Origin: Megamerina dolium
Lineage: Eukaryota > Arthropoda > Insecta > Diptera > Megamerinidae
Direction: 5' to 3'
Assembly (NCBI GenBank): GCA_963854835.1
Contig: OY978528.1
Location: forward strand, 52,362,508 to 52,426,507
DNA length: 64,000 nucleotides
The stretch's first letter is position 1, and each line of letters opens with the position of its first letter. The notes beneath the pieces were generated by a model. It was not told where the DNA came from. It worked only from the letters and a program-made list of their open reading frames with translations, and did no database searches. This document shows, piece by piece, positions 47,201-55,429 of the stretch. A program made the position numbers and the translations under genes.

Positions 47201-50200
47201 AGACGACCTAAAAGTAACGGAGGAAATACAATGAGAACAAAATTTAAATATGAATAAAAATATTGAATTGCATTGGAAATTAGTTAGCACTTACGATCAT
47301 TAAAATACTTGGTGTATATTCTCTATCGTCCGGATCTTTAAAACGATCAGCGAGAATAAGATTCGAGCCATACCAAAATGCTGCAGCACTCGATAGAAAT
47401 AGCAATGATTTTTGAACGGAATCACCAAGACCGGTGAAAGCACCCTTCAGTTTACTGGCTTTACGTGCCGGCACAAGACGTTTATCGTAACGTTGTGACT
47501 CAACATGCTCTCCACCAAATGCAACTACAGTTCGTATAGCACTAATAACTTCTTCGGCAACTGAACCAGCATGCGCATAAGAATTTTGTTCCCGAACAGT
47601 CAATTTACTTTGATACTTTTGATGTGAGGGTAGAAAAATAAGAGTTGATACCAATCTATGATTGTACAGTATTTCTAATAATGCGTGCTTGCTTCAAGTT
47701 CTTACAAAAATATTCCAATGAAAAAAATTACAGAATTTTTAATAAAATTCTTTTGTTTAATGAGGAATTTACATTTTTTTTAACGACGAATCCCAACGAG
47801 ACCCCTTACCCGCCCAAGCGACCGAGGGGCACGTCCGCCTTACTTACGGAACTGGTGACTGACCAGCAACAGCCCAGCTGTTTTGAGAACGCGAAGCTGA
47901 CGTTGCGAAAACTAAAATATAACTTCCTAAAAACTAAAAGTAATAACGAAGCATTGAATACAAATTGGATAAAATAGCGGTTTTTAAGGCATAAGAAGAA
48001 ATGTGATAATCAACATATGCAACATAACATCTTCTACTTTCAAGGGTTGACAAGGCTAACAGTTTGAGACGATGTTCAATGGGGGGGGGGAAGATTAATT
48101 AAAGGATCCCAATTAAAGGAGCGTAAAGCAAATAATAGAAGATGCTTCTGGACTGATTCCAAATTGTCAATGTAACACCTATATTGGGGATTCCACCACA
48201 CAGTACAAGCATACTCCAGAATTGCACGAACCAGTGAAATATATAGGGTTTTATTAACACACGGTTCGTTAAATTTCCTTGACTATCTCTTAATAAATCC
48301 AAGTGTGCTCGCCTTAATAACACAAAAACGATCTTTAGGGTCCATTGTGATGTCCAAATCAATAAAGTTGAAAACGCGCATCAAAGGTTTGTCATTAAGT
48401 GAAAACTGATCAAACAAAGGTTCTCTCCTAACAAAAATTATAAATTTACATTTATCTAAGTTAAGTACCGTTAGATTTGAAGACCATCAGTTTAAATCTA
48501 ACTGTAAACATGTTTGGGAAGCAGATGAATAATGAGTCATAAAGACTCACAACAGTTTCCAGCATTCCTTACAACCACTTATTATCTGCAGGATGTAAAG
48601 GAGAGTCTAGCTGATAAATGTAGAAAATGGATAAAAAACTCATTGTTCAAGCGCTTAATGAGAATATTACAATAACTTTTAATACTCACTTGTGAAGTTA
48701 GTTTCGCGAAAGTCACCAATACGAGTGGACGTCTTTCTTTGATTTTTAGAAAAAAAAAAAAAAAAAAAAACAAATAAAATAATATCGTTTGCAAACAATT
48801 TGTTTATAATATGAGTGTTCAGCGCTCTCCTCCCCGGCAACGGCAATCGCCTATTAATGTGTGTGTAAACAATAATTTGCAATCACCCGCGCAAACCCCC
48901 GCGATAAGTGCATTATCAAATAAAACAGTTGATACACACTGCACAAGTGAAAGTAACAGTGCAAATCTTTTGCCTGCACATATTAAAAATTCATCAAATT
49001 TTGCAACAACAATAAATACAGACAAAAAAAATAATTTGTTCTATCGTGATATACTATCTCCCTCTATACCGTGGAGTGTACAATGTGCTTCTCCTGCTGT
49101 AACACCAACAGCTACAACATCAAAGCAATCAAATAACGGCACTTCTACTGAAGTGCATGACCCAGTAGTTAAAGCAACTAGTGCGATGACTAATAAAGAA
49201 CCAGTTGCTGTTCAAACTGGTATTGATCGCTACATTACTGTAGTAAAGCGAAAGAGAAGTCCGCAAAATTCAAAACAAATGAATTCAACAAAAATTCAAA
49301 AACAGAACACTGTCCCTATTAGTTCGGAAAATAGATACGCTCTGCTTTCAGGTGATGAAAGTGACGAAAATATTATCTCCAAGAAAAATTTCAAACCCCC
49401 ACCCATTTTCTTGAGAGAACGCAACTCAGATAAGTTGATTTCTAGAATTACAAGTCTTATAGGACCAAAGAATTTCCATGTTGTTCCTATTCGCAAAGGC
49501 CAAATTGAGGAAACAAAAGTGCAAATCTACAGCGAAACTCATTATCGCAAAGTAATAGCGGAATTTGATGCTGTAAAAAAGAATTACTACACATATCAGC
49601 TAAAAAGTAGTAAGGGCTTAATCGTTGTACTCAAAGGCGTCGAACCCAACGTTGATATTAACGAAATCAAACTTGCCCTTCAGGAAGAAGGGTTTCAAGC
49701 CAAAACAGTATTCAACATTCTCAACAAGAGCAATATACCTCAACCGTTATATCGTATTGAGCTTCAGCCTGAAACAAAACCCCTAAAAAAAGGTGAGGTA
49801 CACCCCATATATAAAATTCGATATTTATTGCATCGCAAAATCACAATCGAAGAACCCCATAAGAGAACTGGACCTCCTCAGTGCAGCAACTGCCAAGAAT
49901 ATGGACATACTAAGACATATTGTACCCTGCCAGCTGTTTGTGTGATTTGTGGAGATCTCCATAAATCAAACATATGCCCAAAATCTAAAGACGATGCTAG
50001 CATGAAAAAATGCAGCAATTGTGGAGGTAATCACACTGCAAATTATAGAGGTTGCCCAGTATATGCAACCCTAAAGCTAAATTTCTCCGCTAACAATCAA
50101 CCTCTAAAACCAGTTGAGCAAACTCAGATAGCCAACTCAAGTAAGAGACAAAATATTGATGCAACACAATTCTTCTCTGCAATCCCAAACAAGAATCAAA

Positions 50201-53200
50201 CCAATTCATACGCTAGCGTGTTAAAACAAAACCTACACCAACAAAGTAACGTAAATAATGAGCAGAAACACTCACTGCCAACCCAACAGCCAAGTACTCT
50301 TGAACATTTGCTTCAAACATTAATTCAGAATATGAACCAATTCATGAACTCAATGCAAACAATGATGCAAGAAATGATGAAAAATCAATCGATGTTACTC
50401 CAAACATTGCTATCCAGACCATGAGTTGTCTCAAGATATGCCACTGGAACGCCAACGGCTTAAGCCAGCACCGTTTGGAGCTAATTCAATTCCTTGAATC
50501 CAACCAGATCGACATAATGATGATATCTGAGACCCATTTCACTGACAAAAATTGCTACCAAATACCATATTACAAACTGTACACTACAAATCATCCGCAT
50601 GGTAAGGCACGCGGTGGAACTGCCATATTGATAAAAAGCAGAATAAAACATCATGTTCTCGAAGATTTCAGTAGCGTCTACTTGCAAGCAACATCTATAT
50701 GTCTGGAAGAATACATCTCTAAGCTAGTAATATCTGCGATATACTGTCCCCCAAGATACAGTATTACCGAACAACAATATAAAGAATTTTTCTCAACTCT
50801 TGGTAGCAAATTCTTGGTTGCTGGCGATTTCAACGCCAAACACACTCACTGGGGCTCCCGCTTAATAACTCCAAAAGGCAGAAGACTATGTTCAATCATC
50901 ACTAACCATGGCTACGATGTTATTTCAAATGGTCAACCGACATATTGGCCGACGGACAAGAGGAAAATACCCGATCTCATAGACTTTGGAGTCGCCAAAG
51001 GTTTGCAGATGGAAAATATCTCCACAGAGTGTAATTATGATCTATCATCTGACCACTCACCCACGGTAATATCTATAAAATCACCAAGCCCCCAAGGCAA
51101 TTGCGTTAGAAAGAAAATAGACTGGTTAAAATTCAAGAAATATATAAATTCCCATCTTCCTCTGAGTACTGTATTAAGAAATGGACACGATGTAGACTCA
51201 GCACTCGAAAAATTCAACCAGCTACTCTCATTAGCTCTCAGCTCAGCCACCTGCACAAAGGGATGCAAGCAATCAAAATATAGCCAATACACACCAGCAG
51301 ACATTGAATTGCTAGTAAGACAGAAAAGAAGACTCCGAAGACAATGGCAAGAATTCAGATCACCGAATCTGAAAACACAGCTACAGCACTGCACTCGAAA
51401 GTTAAAGCAAGCCTTGAAAAATAAAAACAACAAAGAGTTAGAAGAGCACATAGCGAAATTAACACCTGGTGAAGCGTCAGACTACTCTTTGTGGAAATCA
51501 GCAAAAAAATCAAATCGGCCAATTCTCACTGATTCCCCCATCCGTTTGAGTGACGGTAATTGGGCTAGAAGCAACTGTGAGAAGGGTTTGGCTTTTGCAA
51601 ACCACCTAAAAAGTGTGTTTACACCCAATCCACCTTCTTCACAGTCCTCATTACCAAAATTAACTTCTCAACCTTGCTCAATAACGCTCAAAATTAAAAA
51701 AAAGGACATATTCAAAGCAATTTATAAAGATTTAAACCCAAAAAAATCACCTGGTCCAGATAAAATTACCGGTAAAATGATAAAAGAGCTACCTCCGGCT
51801 TCAGTAATTCATCTGATGCACATTTTCAATGCTATCCTTCGTATTAAACACTATCCCAAATGCTGGAAAACTTCAAAAATTATTATGATAGCAAAACCAG
51901 GAAAAGACCCTACAAAAGTTGCATCGTACAGACCTATCAGCCTCCTGCCTCTACTTTCTAAAGTATTCGAAAAGCTACTTGTCATGAATATAACTCCATT
52001 TATTAATCTCAACCAACTGATTCCTCAACATCAGTTTGGATTTAGAAAACAGCACGGCACAATAGAACAAGTCCACCGCATTGTAACTCTGATAAGGAAC
52101 ACTTTTGAAGAAAAAAAGTATTGCTCAGCTGTCTTTCTTGATATCACTCAAGCTTTCGATAAAGTATGGCACGATGGCCTTATTTACAAACTCAAACTAT
52201 TACTGCCTGCAAATGTCTCCTCATTGCTTAGTAGCTACCTCACGAAAAGACAATTTCTCGTACATCACAAGGATTACACAACAAATCCATTGGATATTCA
52301 CGCTGGCGTTCCTCAAGGAAGCGTTTTGGGTCCCTTACTGTATCTCTTATACACTTCAGATATGCCCAACAATAACTATACATTCATATCGACCTTTGCT
52401 GATGATACGGCAATATTGTGCTCTCGCTCTAACCCCATAGAAGCTACTAAACTCCTGCAGACTCATGTCGATTCTCTCGAAATCTGGCTAGCAAAATGGC
52501 GTATAAAAGTCAATGAATCAAAGAGCGTACATGTAACCTTCACGCTAAGGCTAGATACATGTCCCCCACTTAAAATTAATGGCCAATCAGTTCCACAATG
52601 TTCCTCAACAAAGTACTTGGGTATTCACCTCGACAGAAGGCTGACATGGAAAAATCACATAGAGGCAAAGAAAACTCAGGTCAAGCTTAAAATGAATCAG
52701 TTATGGTGGCTGTTACACAAAAGATCAAAGTTGAATCTCGAATACAAAGTGCTATTATATAAAGCAATCCTGAAACCAATCTGGACTTATGGTATTCAGT
52801 TTTGGGGCACCGCATCTCCCTCTAATATCGAAAAATTGCAGCGAATACAATCCAAGTGTCTGCGAATTATTGTAAACGCGCCTTGGTATATGAGGAACGT
52901 TAACATCCATCGAGATTTAAATGTATCCACAATTTCTGAGGAAGTTGCAATGTACTGCAGAAGTTACATTCAAAAATTACACAATCATCCGAATCCCCTT
53001 GCTAGGCAATTGTTGCTGAGCAAGGGGCATCGTCGATTAAAAAGAAAAGACACACTGAATATGCTGTAAAATTGCTACATCTCGCGACTCACCAAATTGT
53101 GATGGAACGTAGGGGATATCACATAGTTTTATTTAGTTTGTAAGATTTGAATACTTATTGTTAGTTTCTCGTATTTAAGAAAGATTCAATAAAAAAAAAT

Positions 53201-53207
53201 AAGCTAA

Positions 53208-53251
<44 letters not shown>

Positions 53252-55345
53252 TGTGAAGTTGTAAAATCTAGAAAAGTACCTAGAAAATCTGTCCGATTGT
53301 TCAGAAGTTAGTCCAAAGAACCTATTACGCAGTACTAATTCGACAGAATGGATTTAGTTACATCCTTTGTCGGCTAAAACGCCATTTAACGCTAACTATG
53401 TGACACCGTGGAATATCTGTGGATCAGCCTTATTTCAGTTGGTTAGAGCGTTGACCTTGTACGTATGAGTCAAAGCTTATAGGTGGGTGGCGTAGCTCAG
53501 TAGTTAGCACGTTGGCCTTCTAGTCTGTAAGTCGTGGGTTCAATCACCAGCTGAAGTATACATTTAATAGCGAACGATATCCACCTGCCGATAAGCAATT
53601 GGCAATTCTTCCAGCAGTAACAATTTGAAATGAAAAAGCTTCTAAAAGGAGCTCTGTGACAAAGCTTAGAAAAAGTGATGTCGCAAAAGTTCTGCCGTTC
53701 GGAAACAGCTAAAATAGGTAGGTCCCTTCTAACTAATACTGTCCAAAATTCAACACACACAAAAGAGAAGATCGGCCAAAGAACCCTTCGGGGCTTTAAG
53801 TGCCACATAATTTTTATTTTCATAGATCGTAAGTTCAAATCACAGTTTGGATAAAATTTTTAAAAGCAAAACAAAAAATACAATTCTTTCTTCCAAATTG
53901 TGCTTTACTTTACCGCACAGCAAAAATATTGCAGTAATAATTTGCAAAAACCGTAAGAGTTTTGTGACAAAACTTATAAGAGTGTTGTGAGTCGAAACCG
54001 ATCAATATAAGCCGGACACTTCCAATAGGGTCTACATTCAATGCGCACAGCAGAAGAGTGCTGACTATAGGTATCGTAGTTGCTTTTGAAAATTAGCTAG
54101 GAGGTTTATTAATTGTTTCGGATTTTTTTCATCTTTAGATGAATTTCAAAAACAGATTTTCTTGTCAAATCCAGGTCGATTTACGATTTTTATGTGACAA
54201 AGCCTAGCACGTTCTTATTGAAAATACTGTACAACGCTGAAATATAACTAACAAAAATTTACCTGTGCCACAACCGAATTAGCAATGACCGTAATTGGTA
54301 TGTAAATGAAAACAGCTAATGTAAGCTTCCAGCCATAAGCGAATGCAAGTATAATACTAATTACAATATCAAGAAAGAGGTGTGCAAAATGGCCGACATT
54401 TTCACCAATGCCATTACGTATTTTTTCCATATTACTGTTTACATATAATGCAATAGGTTTGTAAGGTACATATGTATATTATAGATATGAATATAAAAAA
54501 TTCTTGAAAATACTTACTCAGTTATACGTACGGCAAAATTTTGATCTTGTGTGCAGTCATGCCAGCCAACATCCTTACGTATTGTGGCCTCAAAAAATTT
54601 ACGTCGCATACGTACAATTAGTTTCAATGCGACATGATTGAATAGATCGACATATGCGACACCGGAAAAGAACATTAGCAATGAATCCAAAGTGATCCAT
54701 GTACCAAATGCTAGTGCATCATTTCGAAGCTCCATCATATTTTCGACGTGCGTAGCATTCGTCCTACAAACACAAATCTGAATGAGCAAGACCACAATGA
54801 GACGAGTATATACTATGAGTATTATTTATTACTACGAGACTAGATCTATAAGTTCTTATAAAAAACACGAAAAAACACATCATTTTGGGTTCATAAATTT
54901 ATTTTTTTAACATTCCTTCTAAATACATCGATACAGTTTGCCCAGCATTTGTGTAACCATTTGATGCAGTATGTAAAATAAAGTATTAGAATGTCCTTGT
55001 ACTTACACTACAAACACCATTAATTTTTATAAGGACATATTAATCTAAGCTCGTATTCACTATTACGTACAATATCTTACCACCACCCAGTAATGGTAAG
55101 AGATATGTTGATGAACTGGTGCCAATTCCTAAATTACGATCGATAAACATTGCAACAAATTCACCATACACCACAATAGCAATCGGATGTACTATACCCT
55201 TTAGCAGTGTACATACCAATGCCAATGAGATTAGGAAATAATCCCAATTGTCGGCATAGCGATATAATTCAAGAAAGCCAACACTACGTTGTTTTATTGT
55301 CTCTTTGACCGATTTACTTTTAGCAGCTGCAGTTGTTTCCTCCAT
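41297..55345 (-). CDS. ABCB full transporter gene A (P-glycoprotein, Mdr65-like paralogue)
   Basis: Reverse-strand exons: 55081-55345, 54518-54763, 54263-54434, 47295-47615, 46650-47207, 44507-45402, 44175-44438, 43812-44108, 43369-43756, 41551-41907, 41297-41494, giving about 1320 residues. It exports lipophilic compounds across the plasma membrane using ATP. TMD1 has [13 protein letters not shown]1 has GYSGSGKST (Walker A, about 46910), [20 protein letters not shown] and VVSHRLS. A strongly acidic linker ([17 protein letters not shown]) leads to TMD2 and NBD2 (GASGSGKST about 43425, [27 protein letters not shown]), ending SQPNT. It sits next to a second ABCB gene, as Drosophila CG10226 sits beside Mdr65. 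The first junction does not keep phase as drawn; a microexon or alternative donor is likely. The intron 47616-54262 holds a LINE. Confidence 0.88.
42110..42424 (+). pseudogene. non-LTR retrotransposon 3' ORF scrap in intron
   Basis: The forward frame contains [20 protein letters not shown], followed by [18 protein letters not shown]. This is the Cys-His-rich C-terminal knuckle typical of R1/LOA/I-type LINE ORF2 proteins (C-x2-C...H-x3-C). It is truncated and frameshifted, and lies inside the 41908-43368 intron of ABCB gene A. The rest of that intron (42480-43150) has loosely repeated 'attaatggggttcggtc'-like phrases at about 42810, 42975 and 43083, also met at about 61415. Confidence 0.5.
45626..45989 (-). 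mobile_element. tRNA-derived SINE, copy 2
   Basis: A 364-bp full-length copy on the reverse strand in the 45403-46649 intron of ABCB gene A, thus in the same orientation as the gene. It matches copy 1 closely: A and B boxes near 45975 and 45935, body, and the GTGCCACATA 3' end followed by an ATTAATTTCATTCATTC tail. A perfect 12-bp target duplication ACATACCCATGA lies at 45614-45625 and 45990-46001. Confidence 0.9.
46002..46649. other. intron sequence of ABCB gene A, possible repeat debris
   Basis: The stretch 46000-46440 is GC-richer than usual intron DNA, suggesting an old inserted element. No family motif could be recognised. Confidence 0.35.
48060..48540 (-). pseudogene. LINE reverse-transcriptase C-terminal relic in intron
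   Basis: The reverse strand reads [20 protein letters not shown] and VLIKPYI, then after a frameshift [20 protein letters not shown] and [13 protein letters not shown]. These are typical of the C-terminal third of I/Jockey-group ORF2 proteins. A G10 run sits at about 48079-48088. It is independent of, and much older than, the intact LINE beginning at 48700. Confidence 0.65.
48688..48699. repeat. target-site duplication of the Jockey-type LINE
   Basis: ACTTGTGAAGTT at 48688-48699 recurs at 53250-53261 right after the poly(A) tail. The first A of the second copy is ambiguous with the tail, so 11-12 bp. Confidence 0.9.
48700..48733 (+). promoter_or_regulatory. internal pol II promoter of the LINE (Inr + DPE)
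   Basis: With +1 at 48700 the start reads TT-A(+1)-GTTTC, close to the Inr consensus. GGACGT sits at 48727-48732, exactly +28 to +33, matching the downstream promoter element at all six positions. This is how jockey, Doc, I and F elements of Drosophila carry their promoter with them. An A21 tract follows at about 48750-48770 in the 5' UTR. Confidence 0.65.
48811..50424 (+). CDS. LINE ORF1 (gag-like nucleic-acid-binding protein)
   Basis: 537 residues. A disordered Ser/Thr/Asn-rich N-terminal half (1-170) is followed by a PRE_C2HC-type fold (about 215-345, [40 protein letters not shown]). Three zinc knuckles follow: [27 protein letters not shown] and [15 protein letters not shown] (about 355-415). 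The tail is Gln/Met-rich and could be a coiled coil ([19 protein letters not shown]). It binds the LINE RNA to form the ribonucleoprotein. The stop TGA overlaps the ORF2 start in ATGA. Confidence 0.93.
   Translation: MSVQRSPPRQRQSPINVCVNNNLQSPAQTPAISALSNKTVDTHCTSESNSANLLPAHIKNSSNFATTINTDKKNNLFYRDILSPSIPWSVQCASPAVTPTATTSKQSNNGTSTEVHDPVVKATSAMTNKEPVAVQTGIDRYITVVKRKRSPQNSKQMNSTKIQKQNTVPISSENRYALLSGDESDENIISKKNFKPPPIFLRERNSDKLISRITSLIGPKNFHVVPIRKGQIEETKVQIYSETHYRKVIAEFDAVKKNYYTYQLKSSKGLIVVLKGVEPNVDINEIKLALQEEGFQAKTVFNILNKSNIPQPLYRIELQPETKPLKKGEVHPIYKIRYLLHRKITIEEPHKRTGPPQCSNCQEYGHTKTYCTLPAVCVICGDLHKSNICPKSKDDASMKKCSNCGGNHTANYRGCPVYATLKLNFSANNQPLKPVEQTQIANSSKRQNIDATQFFSAIPNKNQTNSYASVLKQNLHQQSNVNNEQKHSLPTQQPSTLEHLLQTLIQNMNQFMNSMQTMMQEMMKNQSMLLQTLLSRP
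50421..53069 (+). CDS. LINE ORF2: endonuclease and reverse transcriptase, intact
   Basis: 882 residues with no stop. N-terminal AP-type endonuclease (1-225): [44 protein letters not shown] (near 134) and SSDHSP (near 209), nicking target DNA. RT follows: [27 protein letters not shown] (first catalytic Asp), [25 protein letters not shown] (near 658; FADD box) and [17 protein letters not shown]. The C-terminal region has [13 protein letters not shown] and [15 protein letters not shown]. No RNase H, as in Jockey. Start ATG overlaps the ORF1 stop by 4 nt (ATGA), so translation is probably by termination-reinitiation. All catalytic residues are present, so the element may be mobile. Confidence 0.95.
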   Translation: MSCLKICHWNANGLSQHRLELIQFLESNQIDIMMISETHFTDKNCYQIPYYKLYTTNHPHGKARGGTAILIKSRIKHHVLEDFSSVYLQATSICLEEYISKLVISAIYCPPRYSITEQQYKEFFSTLGSKFLVAGDFNAKHTHWGSRLITPKGRRLCSIITNHGYDVISNGQPTYWPTDKRKIPDLIDFGVAKGLQMENISTECNYDLSSDHSPTVISIKSPSPQGNCVRKKIDWLKFKKYINSHLPLSTVLRNGHDVDSALEKFNQLLSLALSSATCTKGCKQSKYSQYTPADIELLVRQKRRLRRQWQEFRSPNLKTQLQHCTRKLKQALKNKNNKELEEHIAKLTPGEASDYSLWKSAKKSNRPILTDSPIRLSDGNWARSNCEKGLAFANHLKSVFTPNPPSSQSSLPKLTSQPCSITLKIKKKDIFKAIYKDLNPKKSPGPDKITGKMIKELPPASVIHLMHIFNAILRIKHYPKCWKTSKIIMIAKPGKDPTKVASYRPISLLPLLSKVFEKLLVMNITPFINLNQLIPQHQFGFRKQHGTIEQVHRIVTLIRNTFEEKKYCSAVFLDITQAFDKVWHDGLIYKLKLLLPANVSSLLSSYLTKRQFLVHHKDYTTNPLDIHAGVPQGSVLGPLLYLLYTSDMPNNNYTFISTFADDTAILCSRSNPIEATKLLQTHVDSLEIWLAKWRIKVNESKSVHVTFTLRLDTCPPLKINGQSVPQCSSTKYLGIHLDRRLTWKNHIEAKKTQVKLKMNQLWWLLHKRSKLNLEYKVLLYKAILKPIWTYGIQFWGTASPSNIEKLQRIQSKCLRIIVNAPWYMRNVNIHRDLNVSTISEEVAMYCRSYIQKLHNHPNPLARQLLLSKGHRRLKRKDTLNML
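53430..53845 (+). repeat. second tRNA-like sequence interrupted by SINE copy 3
   Basis: TTCAGTTGGTTAGAGCG (53434-53450, A-box-like) lies just before SINE copy 3. GTAAGTTCAAATCAC (53829-53843, B-box-like) lies just after it. Removing the SINE would bring the two to tRNA spacing. This looks like another tRNA pseudogene or SINE head used as the insertion site. Confidence 0.45.
53485..53820 (+). mobile_element. tRNA-derived SINE, copy 3
   Basis: Forward orientation, about 336 bp. GGGTGGCGTAGCTCAGTAG (A box 53493-53504), GGTTCAATC (B box 53537-53545), the same body as copies 1 and 2 ('cagctgaagtatacatt' to 'ggggctttaagtgccacata') and a T/A tail. It is more diverged than copies 1 and 2 and has no clear target duplication. 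It lies in the large intron of ABCB gene A, antisense to it, 235 bp after the LINE. Confidence 0.85.
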
Positions 55346-55429
55346 GTCGAACACTAACTGATGATGAATAATGTCTGTAACTTTATGATCGTTGGATAAA
55401 GAACGCACGAAGAACAAAAAACAACGTCA

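Larger units (their letters stand above)
48700..53249 (+). mobile_element. intact Jockey-clade LINE, full length
   Basis: A 4550-bp element with a 5' UTR, ORF1 (48811-50424), ORF2 (50421-53069), a short 3' UTR with AATAAA at 53188-53193 and a poly(A) tail to 53249. The target duplication shows the exact 5' end, so it is not 5'-truncated. Both ORFs are open. It lies antisense in the 6.6-kb intron of ABCB gene A. The perfect duplication, open frames and long pure A tail indicate a recent insertion. Jockey-clade assignment rests on ORF1 with three CCHC knuckles, AP endonuclease plus RT without RNase H, and poly(A). Confidence 0.95.

Noticed and set aside
47645..47977. 110-codon forward ORF in the large intron of ABCB gene A
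   Set aside because: No recognisable domain. Its GC-rich middle may be repeat debris, but the frame has no support as a gene.
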